Origin: CAYFVU01 sp964594775
GTDB taxonomy: Bacteria; Spirochaetota; Spirochaetia; DSM-16054; Sediminispirochaetaceae
Assembly (NCBI GenBank): GCA_964594775.1
Contig: CAZQNO010000005.1
Location: forward strand, 11,760 to 75,759
Reading direction: 5' to 3'
DNA length: 64,000 bases
This document shows positions 1 through 7,411 of the stretch, in pieces. The stretch's first letter is position 1. Each line of letters starts with the position of its first letter. The notes under the pieces were generated by a model. That model was not told the DNA's origin. It made no database searches and worked only from the letters and a program-made list of their open reading frames with translations. Position numbers and translations under genes: made by a program.

Positions 1-949
1 CCAACTCGGCGCCGGCCGATACGTAGTCGACCAAATCACTCACGTGCAGCGCGTTTCCACAGGAGTAGAGTCCCGGCACGCCGGTCATCATTCCCTCGTC
101 CACCAGAGGGCCGCCGGTCACCTCGTCGATCTCCGCCCCCAGCTCCGCAGCGATTTCGTTTTCCGGAATGAGTCCCACCGAAAGTATAAGGCTGTCGCAG
201 GCTATATAGCGCTCGCCACCGGCTATAGGCCGAAGCTGTTCATCGACCCGGCATACCGTCACCCCTTCGACCCGTTCCCGTCCATGGACCCTCGTTACGG
301 TGGTCGAGAGGTGGAGAGGGATACGGTAATCCTCGAGACACTGTGAGAGATTTCTCGGCAGCCCCGAGGGGCGGGCCATTATCTCGTAGACGCCCTCTAC
401 TTCTGCCCCTTCGAGTCTGAGTCTTCTCGCCATGATAAGGCCTATATCGCCGCTTCCGAGAATAACGCAGCGGCGGCTGGGCATGTAGCCTTGAATATTT
501 ATGAAATACTGGGCGAGACCTGCGGTAAGTACTCCCGAAGGCCTGCTGCCGTGGAGAAAGATCTGTCTTGCCGTGCGTTCCCGGCAGCCGGTGGCAAGCA
601 CAAGGGCCGCGGCCTCGAATTTCATCGTACCCTCAGGACTGACGCCGGAGAGCCGAAACGAGTCCGCATCGCGGCGGACCGAATCGAGATAGGTCGATAG
701 ATAGATGGGTAGGCCAAAGCTGCGGGTCTTCAGCAGCTCCCGCCATGCGTATTCGGGACCGGTGAGCCGCTCACCGTAGCGGATCACGCCGAAGCCGTCG
801 TGAATACACTGCTTGAGAATGCCGCCTGCACACTCCTCCCGCTCCACGATGCAGCAGCGCGCACCGGCAGACTTCGCCGCCGATGCTGCGGCCAGTCCGG
901 CAGGGCCCGAACCGATTACCAGAACATCCCATCTGTCGGCCTTATCCAT
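1..949 (-). CDS. FAD/NAD(P)-dependent oxidoreductase, C-terminus cut by window edge
   Basis: The first 316 codons of a pyridine-nucleotide-disulfide-reductase-type flavoprotein. A GSGPAG dinucleotide-binding motif lies at residues 13-18 (FAD) and a second, GSGDIG, at 165-170 (NAD(P)H). ATGCRER (119-125) and a CGNA segment (297-300) are typical of the group. Its ATG overlaps the end of the upstream dehydrogenase gene by 8 bases (ATGGATAA), so translation is probably coupled. In many anaerobes such flavoproteins sit beside GlpA-like dehydrogenases with a BFD-type tail and are followed by a small DUF1667 protein, which would lie beyond the edge. I infer that it links the partner dehydrogenase to NAD(P). 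The substrate cannot be read from the sequence. Confidence 0.85.
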   Translation of the reverse strand, partial: MDKADRWDVLVIGSGPAGLAAASAAKSAGARCCIVEREECAGGILKQCIHDGFGVIRYGERLTGPEYAWRELLKTRSFGLPIYLSTYLDSVRRDADSFRLSGVSPEGTMKFEAAALVLATGCRERTARQIFLHGSRPSGVLTAGLAQYFINIQGYMPSRRCVILGSGDIGLIMARRLRLEGAEVEGVYEIMARPSGLPRNLSQCLEDYRIPLHLSTTVTRVHGRERVEGVTVCRVDEQLRPIAGGERYIACDSLILSVGLIPENEIAAELGAEIDEVTGGPLVDEGMMTGVPGLYSCGNALHVSDLVDYVSAGAEL

Positions 950-2714
950 GGAAAAGCTCCCGTCCTTTCTTCGTTTCGGTGAGTATAATCGATGAGGCTC
1001 CGCCCCTTTTCGTCACCTTCTGCACCGGCAATTGCAATTCCCGCATCATGATTTCAATTATCCGAGGGGTACAAAACCCCCCGTGGCAGCGTCCCGTACC
1101 TGCTCTTGTACGCCGTTTTATGCCGTCTATGGTGAGCACCGGCACCGGGGCTTTCATTACGTCTCTAACCTCGCCCTCGCTCACTTCCTCGCAGCGGCAG
1201 ACGATTCTGCCGTAGGCCGGATCTCTCTTTATCAGCTCGTCCCGGTCGGCATCGCTCAATTCGGCGGGCTTTACAGGCCCTTTCCTGCGGGCGTGAAAGT
1301 CTTCTCTCTTCTCAACGGCCTGCTCTTCTTCGAGTATTTGTATACAGAGTTTCACGGCATCTGCCGCGATGGCCGGCGCCGAGGCAAGACCGGGAGATTG
1401 GATGCCGGCGAGATGCACGAGGTTCTGCACCCCTTCGGACCTTTCGATTATAAAATCCTCTTCCCACGTGCACGCCCGGATTCCCGCAAAATAGGTTATC
1501 ACCTGTGACGGTGAAAGTTTTCTATTCACTTCGAAACGGCTAAACAGGTCGCTTAGATCCTGAGGATCGGTCTCATACTCATCCCTCTCCGGGACCTCCC
1601 TCGCCGTCGGTCCGACGAGGATGTTTCCCTCTATCGTCGGAACGATTCCCCCGCCCTTCGTCTTGGACTTCTCCCGGTCAAGCAGGCTCGGCATCGCGGC
1701 AATACGCTGCTGGTATCTGCCGGTCTTGCTATCGAGTATCGCATCTACCCCTTTTCTTCCATGGAGGGAAAAGAAACGGTCTCCGGCCAAGGCTGCAACC
1801 CAGTCGGCCCACATACCGGCGGCGTTTATCACCACCTTCGCCCTGCAGATCCCCCGTGTTGTCTCCACTTCAACGATTTTCCGGGAACCTTGCCCAGTTG
1901 AGGCCGTCTCACCGGTATTAAGGCCGCTGGTTTTAAGACCGGTGAGGCCCGTTTCCAGGTAGAGCTCGACACCGTTTTGCACCGCGTTCTCCGCAAGAGC
2001 ACTGGTGAGGACATAGGGGCTGAGCCTGCCGGCTGATGGAAAGAAGAGGGCTCCGTGCTGCTTTTCCGTCAGCCACGGCTCTATCTTCGCAACTTTAGAA
2101 CGAGAAAGATATTTGCAGCCGTCAACGCCGTTTCTGCGGGCCCGTGCAAAAAGAAGGGGAAGCAATAAGCGGTACCAGGGACGAGAGAACAACACGAGAG
2201 AACCGGGCCGATCAAAAGGTACATCGAGCTGCTCACAGAGACGATCGTACATCCTGTTGCCGCGGACATTATACTTTGCCTTGAGGCTTCCCGTCGGCGG
2301 GGCAAAGCCGGGATGGATCATCCCGTCGTTCCGGCCGCTGGTGTGCATCGCCACATCACACTCTTTTTCCACGACGGCTACTGTTAATCGATACCGGCTC
2401 AGCTCACGGGCAGCGGCACAGCCGATTACTCCCGCCCCTACGATGAGCACATCAAAAAAACGGCCTTCCAAGGACTTGTCGCCGGCTTCCGGCACTGCCG
2501 GATCTTTTGTCACGCGTATTCCTTCAACGTCGATATCGTTTATTACCGATTTAAAACCTCTTCCCGAGGCGGCGTATCCTGCCTGTATTTTTTCATCCCA
2601 AGTACTTACCTTCCCGCAGAGTCGAACCGAGCGATGAAATCGTTCGACCGTAAGATCGGAGACACCCAATTTTTCGAGGATACGTCGTACGATTTTTTCC
2701 GGCTCTTTTTTCAA
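942..2714 (-). CDS. GlpA-like FAD-dependent dehydrogenase with C-terminal BFD-type [2Fe-2S] domain
   Basis: A 590-residue DAO-superfamily flavoprotein. An N-terminal extension of about 85 residues precedes the FAD-binding GAGVIG motif (93-98), and the substrate domain continues to about residue 450. The C-terminus carries a bacterioferritin-associated-ferredoxin-like [2Fe-2S] domain with C506, C508, C543 and C548 (CxC...CxxxxC). This architecture matches anaerobic glycerol-3-phosphate dehydrogenase GlpA and related 2-hydroxyacid dehydrogenases that pass electrons to a second flavoprotein, here the next gene. The start overlaps the stop of the FadR-type regulator by 4 bases, giving a regulator-dehydrogenase-reductase operon. 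No glpK or glpF is present, so glycerol-3-phosphate is only one possible substrate. The N-terminal extension is longer than in simple DAO enzymes. Confidence 0.85.
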   Translation of the reverse strand: MKKEPEKIVRRILEKLGVSDLTVERFHRSVRLCGKVSTWDEKIQAGYAASGRGFKSVINDIDVEGIRVTKDPAVPEAGDKSLEGRFFDVLIVGAGVIGCAAARELSRYRLTVAVVEKECDVAMHTSGRNDGMIHPGFAPPTGSLKAKYNVRGNRMYDRLCEQLDVPFDRPGSLVLFSRPWYRLLLPLLFARARRNGVDGCKYLSRSKVAKIEPWLTEKQHGALFFPSAGRLSPYVLTSALAENAVQNGVELYLETGLTGLKTSGLNTGETASTGQGSRKIVEVETTRGICRAKVVINAAGMWADWVAALAGDRFFSLHGRKGVDAILDSKTGRYQQRIAAMPSLLDREKSKTKGGGIVPTIEGNILVGPTAREVPERDEYETDPQDLSDLFSRFEVNRKLSPSQVITYFAGIRACTWEEDFIIERSEGVQNLVHLAGIQSPGLASAPAIAADAVKLCIQILEEEQAVEKREDFHARRKGPVKPAELSDADRDELIKRDPAYGRIVCRCEEVSEGEVRDVMKAPVPVLTIDGIKRRTRAGTGRCHGGFCTPRIIEIMMRELQLPVQKVTKRGGASSIILTETKKGRELFHG

Positions 2715-3457
2715 TCGTTTTCATCCTCTTGCACAAGAACCCGGTTGAGTTTTTCGGCGCTTTCTCTGAGCAGCCTCCTCATCTGTGATTCCGCCTCTTT
2801 TACGTCCCCGCCACGTATTCCTTCGACGATGAGACGGTGATTTTCGAGAATCGGTCTTAGATCGATTCCGTGGCGATAAAAGCGGTGGAGCACATTCATG
2901 TAGAGCGTTTTGAAACTGTTTATCAGCATCGGATAGACGATGTTCCCGCCGGCCATGGCAACTGCATGATGAAAGCGGTAGTCTGCTTCGGCTATTTCCC
3001 GCCGGCGGCTTTCGGTATTTCCGAAAACCCTTTCCTCTTCGCGCAGAGCCTCTTCGAGGCGATTCAGCTCTTCTTCGTCCCGCCTGAGCGCTGCGAGACG
3101 GGCGGTTTCCGACTCAAAGAGCATCCTCATTTCGAGCATGCCGTTGAGGATTTCCGGCTTCAGTTCACCGGCACCGTAACGCAGGAGGCTGTTGAGGACT
3201 TCTACCGAACCTTCATAGCGGAAGTCGTTGACCACCGTCCCCCGTCTCGCAATGATGGTAACCAGTCCCTTTGCGGCAAGTTCTACCAGTCCCTCGTGCA
3301 CTACCGGCCTGCTTACTTCCAGCATTCTCGCCAGTTCCCGTTCCGACGGCAGCTTTTCGCCGCTCTTGAATCGGCCCAAAAGGATCAGTTCTTCGAAGCG
3401 TTCGATAAATCCTTCCTTGAGGCTCTTCGCTTCAAGCGGTTTCATCCTATTTTTCAC
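2711..3457 (-). CDS. FadR-family (GntR) transcriptional regulator
   Basis: A 248-residue regulator. A GntR winged helix occupies roughly residues 12-75 (LPSERELA, followed by VSRPVVHEGL). An all-helical FCD effector domain follows, with R/H-rich metal- or carboxylate-binding helices (YRFHHAVAMAGGN around 155-170). I chose the GTG start because GGAGG lies 7 bases upstream; the in-frame ATG four codons later has a weaker site. It is the first gene of the operon with the two flavoproteins and stands just downstream of a perfect inverted repeat, which suggests autoregulation by a carboxylate ligand. FadR/FCD proteins commonly sense lactate, glycolate, gluconate or similar acids; the ligand here is unknown. 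Confidence 0.9.
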   Translation of the reverse strand: MKNRMKPLEAKSLKEGFIERFEELILLGRFKSGEKLPSERELARMLEVSRPVVHEGLVELAAKGLVTIIARRGTVVNDFRYEGSVEVLNSLLRYGAGELKPEILNGMLEMRMLFESETARLAALRRDEEELNRLEEALREEERVFGNTESRRREIAEADYRFHHAVAMAGGNIVYPMLINSFKTLYMNVLHRFYRHGIDLRPILENHRLIVEGIRGGDVKEAESQMRRLLRESAEKLNRVLVQEDEND

Positions 3458-3485
3458 CGATCATCCTCCAGTACCCCCTTCGCCT

Positions 3486-3520
3486 TATACCGGCTGGTGG
3501 TTATACCACCAGCCGGTATA
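3486..3520. promoter_or_regulatory. Perfect 15-base inverted repeat upstream of the FadR-type regulator
   Basis: Two perfectly complementary 15-base arms (3486-3500 and 3506-3520) are separated by TTATA. The core is TGGT..ACCA flanked by GGC/GCC, resembling the TGGT-N-ACCA operators of FCD-type GntR regulators. It ends 29 bases before the GTG start of the regulator, where an autoregulatory operator would be expected. It could also fold as an RNA hairpin in the leader. Nothing else recognisable lies between here and the repeat at 3669. Confidence 0.7.
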
Positions 3521-3668
3521 GATTATATGACCGTTTTTATAGATTGTAAAGGATTTTTTCACTTCTCCCGTGCTGTACTCTTACTTGTTTACAGGCATAT
3601 CACATGGATTTATAACTAGCCATGAACACACAAAACTCGTCTCTCCTCTCCCCCTTCTTGTCTCCTCG

Positions 3669-3723
3669 CGGTAGGCGGGGGAAGTCCCATCGACTGTGCA
3701 AAGGCGGTTTCCCTCACCGCAGC
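3669..3723. repeat. 55-base direct repeat, left copy, abutting scaffold gap
   Basis: This 55-base segment is identical to 3824-3878 and ends exactly where the Ns begin. It contains a small hairpin, GCGGT...ACCGC, near its right end. Identical ends on both sides of a gap look like a de Bruijn k-mer overlap between neighbouring contigs, or like the edge of an unresolved tandem repeat. No coding signal was seen in 3521-3668. Confidence 0.9.
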
Positions 3724-3823
3724 NNNNNNNNNNNNNNNNNNNNNNNNNNNNNNNNNNNNNNNNNNNNNNNNNNNNNNNNNNNNNNNNNNNNNNNNNNNNN
3801 NNNNNNNNNNNNNNNNNNNNNNN
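3724..3823. other. Scaffold gap of 100 N
   Basis: Exactly 100 undetermined bases, a conventional placeholder length, so the true distance is unknown. Any gene or repeat inside is invisible. The neighbouring ferritin-like gene ends 57 bases to the right and appears intact. Confidence 0.99.
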
Positions 3824-3878
3824 CGGTAGGCGGGGGAAGTCCCATCGACTGTGCAAAGGCGGTTTCCCTCACCGCAGC
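3824..3878. repeat. 55-base direct repeat, right copy, abutting scaffold gap
   Basis: Identical to 3669-3723 over all 55 bases and starting at the first base after the Ns. It ends one base before the stop codon of the ferritin-like gene. Confidence 0.9.
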
Positions 3879-3879
3879 A

Positions 3880-4323
3880 TTAAAGTAAAGATTCAAGTTC
3901 GTAGCGGTCCTTTACCAGCGAGTGGTGACGCCGTTCCTCCTCATAGAGACTATGAAAAAAGTCGGCCATTTCGTTTCTCTCCCCGCAGCTCTCGGATATG
4001 TGACGGTACATCTTCATCGTCCACTCCTCCAATTCGAGGACATGAGCGAAGAAATCGATCCGGCTGAGGCTCTTGACCTCTTTTTCGGGAGGGAGTTCGT
4101 TCATACTCGCAGATACGTCTTCCGCTTTTGCCTTCAGTTCGGCATCGTGTGACAGGCTCGAGAGCTTTTCCTGCAAAAAGCGCAGATGAGAAGCTTCCTG
4201 CTCTGCCATTGAGCGGAGAAACTGGCGCATTCCCTCGTCCACGGGTCCCTTCGCGTATTCGGTATACACCGACCGCAATCGTCGCGCACTCTCCTGTGCA
4301 ATTTCAAAAACCGAATTACTCAT
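3880..4323 (-). CDS. Ferritin-like / rubrerythrin-type diiron-domain protein
   Basis: A 147-residue, all-helical protein with paired E-x-x-H motifs at E43-H46 (EASH) and E130-H133 (ERRH), plus a Glu-rich helix around 97-100 (ELEE). This is the pattern of a four-helix ferritin-like diiron site. I started it at the ATG giving MSNSVFEIAQ, because the upstream in-frame extension has no family character and crosses the promoter-like region. Members of this group handle peroxide or sense iron in anaerobes. It stands alone, divergent from infC, and its 3' end touches the 55-base repeat at the gap. The CxxC rubredoxin module of true rubrerythrin is absent, so the enzymatic role is open. Confidence 0.75.
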   Translation of the reverse strand: MSNSVFEIAQESARRLRSVYTEYAKGPVDEGMRQFLRSMAEQEASHLRFLQEKLSSLSHDAELKAKAEDVSASMNELPPEKEVKSLSRIDFFAHVLELEEWTMKMYRHISESCGERNEMADFFHSLYEEERRHHSLVKDRYELESLL

Positions 4324-4404
4324 ACCCCTATTATCGTATACAAAGAGAGGATTTGAAAGTCCCAATTGCGTGCGGGAGTCGCGCGGTAGAGGAACCGCCA
4401 CCAT

Positions 4405-4433
4405 TTGACTCTTTCGTCCCTTAATGCTATATT
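4405..4433 (+). promoter_or_regulatory. Sigma-70-type promoter for the infC operon
   Basis: TTGACT (4405-4410) and TATATT (4428-4433) are separated by 17 bases, close to the sigma-70 consensus. It lies 53 bases before the infC start and directs the infC-rpmI-rplT genes, probably also the downstream division genes. Confidence 0.75.
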
Positions 4434-4486
4434 ATCACTCACTTTGCGCAATACAGCTACTATATAGACGTGTAGAAGGAGGCAGA

Positions 4487-5017
4487 TTGGCAAAAAACGA
4501 TTTACGGATCAATGAGCAGATCCGGGTCAGGGAAGTTCGAGTAATTGATGATGAAGGGAAGCAGCGAGGAGTTCTTCCCACGCCGAAGGCTCTCGAATTG
4601 GCACAGGAAGTCGGCGCCGACCTCGTCGAGGTGGCACCTCAGGCAAACCCTCCTGTGTGCAAGATTCTCGATTATGGGAAGTTCAAATTCGAACAAGAGA
4701 AGAAGCTCAAAGAGTCGAATAAACGACAGAAACAGCTGAAACTCAAAGAAATTCGGATGCAGCCCAAAATCGAGAAGCATGATCTCGATTTCAAGACCGA
4801 TCATGTGAAGAGTTTCTTAGAGGAAGGAAACAAGGTGAAGGTCACTATACGTTTCCGTGGAAGGGAGATGGCCCATACGGAGATAGGAAGAGACGTCTTG
4901 GACCAGATCCTCACCAATCTCAACGAACTCGAAGCAAAATTCAACGTCGACAGACAGCCCCAAATGGAGGGAAGATTCATGTCGATGATACTGAGCCCAA
5001 AAAGCGTAAAGAAATAG
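4487..5017 (+). CDS. infC: Translation initiation factor IF-3
   Basis: A 176-residue IF-3, the usual length. The N-domain begins RINEQIRVREVRVIDDEG, the lysine-rich linker covers about residues 70-90, and the C-domain contains IRFRGREM. IF-3 binds the 30S subunit, checks the start codon and prevents premature 50S joining. I chose a TTG start with AAGGAGG 4 bases upstream; a longer in-frame reading would begin inside the -10 element at 4424. A non-AUG start is a hallmark of infC, where it allows autoregulation by start-codon discrimination (usually AUU in enterobacteria). It is followed by rpmI and rplT, the conserved order. Confidence 0.97.
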   Translation: MAKNDLRINEQIRVREVRVIDDEGKQRGVLPTPKALELAQEVGADLVEVAPQANPPVCKILDYGKFKFEQEKKLKESNKRQKQLKLKEIRMQPKIEKHDLDFKTDHVKSFLEEGNKVKVTIRFRGREMAHTEIGRDVLDQILTNLNELEAKFNVDRQPQMEGRFMSMILSPKSVKK

Positions 5018-5041
5018 CACGAAAGATTGAGAGGAACGAAT

Positions 5042-5242
5042 ATGTCGAAGATGAAAACACGAAAATCCGCGGCAAAGCGGTATAGGGTAACGGGTACGGG
5101 AAAAATCAAATATCGAAAGCAGGGACTGCGGCACATTCTCACGAAGAAGTCGAGGAAGACGAAACGGAATCTCCGCAAGGCGGGGATCCTCAGCGAACCG
5201 GAAACGAAAAAGGTGAGGAGACTTCTCCCCTACGGTTTCTAA
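5042..5242 (+). CDS. rpmI: 50S ribosomal protein L35
   Basis: A 66-residue, very basic protein beginning MSKMKTRKSAAKRY, with the L35 signature of K/R-rich segments and RHILTKKSRKTKR. It is a structural protein of the large subunit. I chose the ATG with GAGAGGA just upstream rather than an in-frame ATG five codons earlier, because the family starts here. It sits 24 bases after infC and 45 bases before rplT, the canonical infC-rpmI-rplT arrangement. Confidence 0.96.
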   Translation: MSKMKTRKSAAKRYRVTGTGKIKYRKQGLRHILTKKSRKTKRNLRKAGILSEPETKKVRRLLPYGF

Positions 5243-5287
5243 GCCGGTTTACCCACAACACGATACAAGCGGAAGGAGAAATTACAC

Positions 5288-5647
5288 ATGCCACGGGCGA
5301 CAGACGGAACACGACGCACACGTCGAAGAAAAAAAATTCTCAAGGCGGCGAAAGGATACTGGGGACGAAGAAGCACCAATTTCCGCGCGGCTAAGGATAC
5401 CGTTACCAAAGCGGGACAATATGCATATCGAGACAGAAAACGCAGAAAACGGGACTTTCGAAGACTATGGATAGCTCGGATCTCCGCCGCATGCAAAAAC
5501 GAAGGGATCAACTATTCCCGCTTTATGCATGGACTCGACAAGGCCGATATCAAACTCAACCGCAAGGCCCTTTCCAACTTGGCGATTGAGGACAAACCGG
5601 CCTTTTCAGAGCTGGTAGCGGCATCGAAATCGGCCCTGGGAGAATAG
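5288..5647 (+). CDS. rplT: 50S ribosomal protein L20
   Basis: A 119-residue protein with the L20 pattern: GYWGRRSTNFRAAKDTV (about 24-40), a long arginine-rich helix (YRDRKRRKRDFRRLWI), then INYSRFMHGL. It binds 23S rRNA early in 50S assembly and in several bacteria represses its own operon by binding the leader mRNA. AAGGAGA lies upstream of the ATG. It starts with MPRATDGTRRT, slightly different from the usual MPRVKRG start. Confidence 0.97.
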   Translation: MPRATDGTRRTRRRKKILKAAKGYWGRRSTNFRAAKDTVTKAGQYAYRDRKRRKRDFRRLWIARISAACKNEGINYSRFMHGLDKADIKLNRKALSNLAIEDKPAFSELVAASKSALGE

Positions 5648-5660
5648 GGACGGCAAGGAT

Positions 5661-6053
5661 ATGGTAAGTCTTGAGCAGATACGGCTCCTCGATAAGAAGG
5701 TACACGACGCGGTCTCCCGCATAGACGGCCTGAAGAGGGAGAACAACTCGCTCAAAACGAAGCTCGAATCGTATCAGCACCGTATCTCCGAACTCGAAAA
5801 ACTCATCGAAAACTTCAAAAAGGATCAAGTCGAGATCGAGGACGGCATCAAGAGCGCCCTCGAGGAATTGAACAAGCTCGAAGACGGAATCGATACGGGA
5901 AACGACGAAGCGGTCGAAGACGGCCCACTTGAAAACGCCCCTTCACAGGAGCGTTCACGCACTCCTCGGGCGCCTGAAGAGGAAGGCTCAACTCCATCCC
6001 CGGCATCGGAACAGACGGATGATACCACGAGCGACGAGCTCGACATCTTCTGA
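5661..6053 (+). CDS. Coiled-coil protein, ZapB-like, upstream of zapA
   Basis: A 130-residue protein. Residues 3-78 form one continuous heptad-repeat coiled coil (EQIRLLDKKVHDAV, then LKRENNSLKTKLESYQHRIS). Residues 80-130 are acidic, Ser/Pro/Thr-rich and probably disordered. It starts 13 bases after rplT and ends 2 bases before zapA. Position and architecture match ZapB-type partners of ZapA that link the division ring to other factors. Sequence alone cannot prove this, since short coiled coils resemble each other. The acidic tail is not part of classical ZapB. Confidence 0.7.
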   Translation: MVSLEQIRLLDKKVHDAVSRIDGLKRENNSLKTKLESYQHRISELEKLIENFKKDQVEIEDGIKSALEELNKLEDGIDTGNDEAVEDGPLENAPSQERSRTPRAPEEEGSTPSPASEQTDDTTSDELDIF

Positions 6054-6055
6054 TC

Positions 6056-6343
6056 ATGGAAGGCCAACACCGCATCCATCTGCTTGGAACCTCTTTTACC
6101 CTACGTACCACCGAAGATCCCGAGTATTTTACTTCGGTTCTGCGGTATGTGGAGAAGAAGTGCGAGGAGATCCGCCGCGGGATGGGGTTGAGTGATCCTT
6201 TACGGATAGCCATCATTTCAAGTATACTAGTTACAGACGAGCTCTTTAAATCGAAGACCGAAGGACGTCAGGCGGAGGCTATCGCAGAAGAAATGATCAG
6301 CCTTCTCGACAAAAACCTTGAAGAGACCTCGTACACGGAATAG
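6056..6343 (+). CDS. zapA: Cell division protein ZapA
   Basis: A 95-residue protein with the ZapA fold: an N-terminal beta part (HRIHLLGTSFTLRTTEDPEY), then ALPHA-type helices (VLRYVEKKCEEIRR, then PLRIAIISSILVTDELF) and a C-terminal coiled coil. ZapA cross-links FtsZ filaments at the Z-ring. It follows the coiled-coil gene after 2 bases. The 6S RNA gene follows within 15 bases, the same zapA-ssrS neighbourhood as in gammaproteobacteria. Confidence 0.88.
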   Translation: MEGQHRIHLLGTSFTLRTTEDPEYFTSVLRYVEKKCEEIRRGMGLSDPLRIAIISSILVTDELFKSKTEGRQAEAIAEEMISLLDKNLEETSYTE

Positions 6344-6355
6344 CTGATTATTGTA

Positions 6356-6531
6356 CCTGCGATGCTCGGGAGGGGACAATAAATCTCTTGGGTCAAAGTA
6401 TAAAAAAGGGATTCCCCTCTAGTGGGGTTGAATTGCTTGACCGTCCGCGGTCAAACAGGATGCTCCGCTGCGGAAACCCACTTGAACCATAGAGTTCAAG
6501 AGATACACCCCAAGCGACATCGCGGGTTTTT
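6356..6531 (+). ncRNA. ssrS: 6S RNA
   Basis: An RNA of about 176 bases. The ends pair into a closing stem: CCTGCGATG at 6356-6364 with CATCGCGGG at 6518-6526, followed by TTTTT, which would terminate transcription. The 3' half contains CTTGAACC..AGTTCAAG and a ATACACCCCAAGCGACATC stretch that closely parallels the Escherichia coli 6S sequence (CCTTGAACCAAGGGTTCAAGG). The central region is an imperfect long hairpin with a bubble, as expected for an open-promoter mimic that binds sigma-70 RNA polymerase. It sits immediately after zapA, which is also its location in enterobacteria. The exact 5' end is inferred from the closing stem. Confidence 0.88.
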
Positions 6532-6564
6532 GTCCGGTACGACTAAAAGGCGGTAGGATCGTTT

Positions 6565-7410
6565 ATGCCCATTTTTACAAGTCATCAGATTTCTGATTAC
6601 TACGATCGCTTTAAAACAGTTGAGGTCACCTTCACCAAGGAGGTTATCCGGGCGACGGGACTTCTTCCCAAGATGGTCTTTCTCAAGGGACTCGGTATGC
6701 AGTGGCCCTGCATCATCTACAGCTGCTCCATGACCGCCGCCAAGGTCATAGCCAGCCTCACACAGGAGAATTTTACGCAGATTCGCGATGTAAACGATCT
6801 ACTGTCCCTGCGATTCGCCTACAAAGACGCGGATAAGACGGATCCCGTGCTCTTTTTCGTTTCCGCAAAGGTGACGGGCTACACTCCCTACAACAAAGAC
6901 AAACCGAATCTCAATTTTGTGAATTTGGAATTCACCAAGAGGGCTCCCGACGATCTCATCTCCATAATCGGGCAGCTGCTCGACGCCGCTGCGGCTTCCC
7001 AGAAGAGAAAGGAGGATCGTATCACCCTCGATGTGCAGACGATAAAGAAGCTCGGTCTCAAATCAAAGGGGGCGCAGCTCTTCGTTCAAGGTGTACCGCG
7101 AAACTGTATTATTCGAGACCTCTCCTTCTCCGGCGCGAAGGTCATCATCTCTGGTGTCGCGAAATTCGTACTGGACAAGGAGGCTGTCCTCCGCTTCGAA
7201 ACCTATAACGACGAGGTAATGAGCATTCCGGGAAAGACAATCCGTCACGAAGAGGTGGAAGGCCGAAAGGATCTTGCAGCCATTGCAGTGACCTTCGACG
7301 AAGAGAAGGTGCCGATGGAATACAAAATGATCATCAACGACTACCTGCGGCAGCACAAATCCAGATTGTCGCTTAACCGTCACAGCGAAGCAAAAGAAGA
7401 GGAGACATAG
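6565..7410 (+). CDS. PilZ-domain protein (PlzA-like c-di-GMP receptor)
   Basis: A 281-residue protein with two parts. Residues 1-140 form a PilZN-like beta domain as found in spirochaetal PlzA. Residues 145-265 form a PilZ domain with a complete c-di-GMP-binding signature: R148-KED-R152 (RxxxR) and D185-L-S187-F-S-G190 (DxSxxG). It probably reports c-di-GMP levels to motility or envelope functions. It begins 33 bases after the 6S RNA T-run and ends one base before the TPR gene starts, so the two are probably co-transcribed. The C-terminal tail (270-281) is charged and disordered. The output partner cannot be seen. Confidence 0.85.
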   Translation: MPIFTSHQISDYYDRFKTVEVTFTKEVIRATGLLPKMVFLKGLGMQWPCIIYSCSMTAAKVIASLTQENFTQIRDVNDLLSLRFAYKDADKTDPVLFFVSAKVTGYTPYNKDKPNLNFVNLEFTKRAPDDLISIIGQLLDAAAASQKRKEDRITLDVQTIKKLGLKSKGAQLFVQGVPRNCIIRDLSFSGAKVIISGVAKFVLDKEAVLRFETYNDEVMSIPGKTIRHEEVEGRKDLAAIAVTFDEEKVPMEYKMIINDYLRQHKSRLSLNRHSEAKEEET

Positions 7411-7411
7411 C

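Noticed and set aside
3669..3878. CRISPR array or tandem repeat from the two 55-base copies
   Set aside because: Only two copies exist, both abutting the Ns, with no spacer visible and no cas gene. A k-mer overlap between contigs explains it better.
4424..4486. ATG at 4424 as infC start
   Set aside because: It begins within the promoter region (-10 at 4428-4433) and so would not be transcribed; IF-3 proteins start at the TTG.
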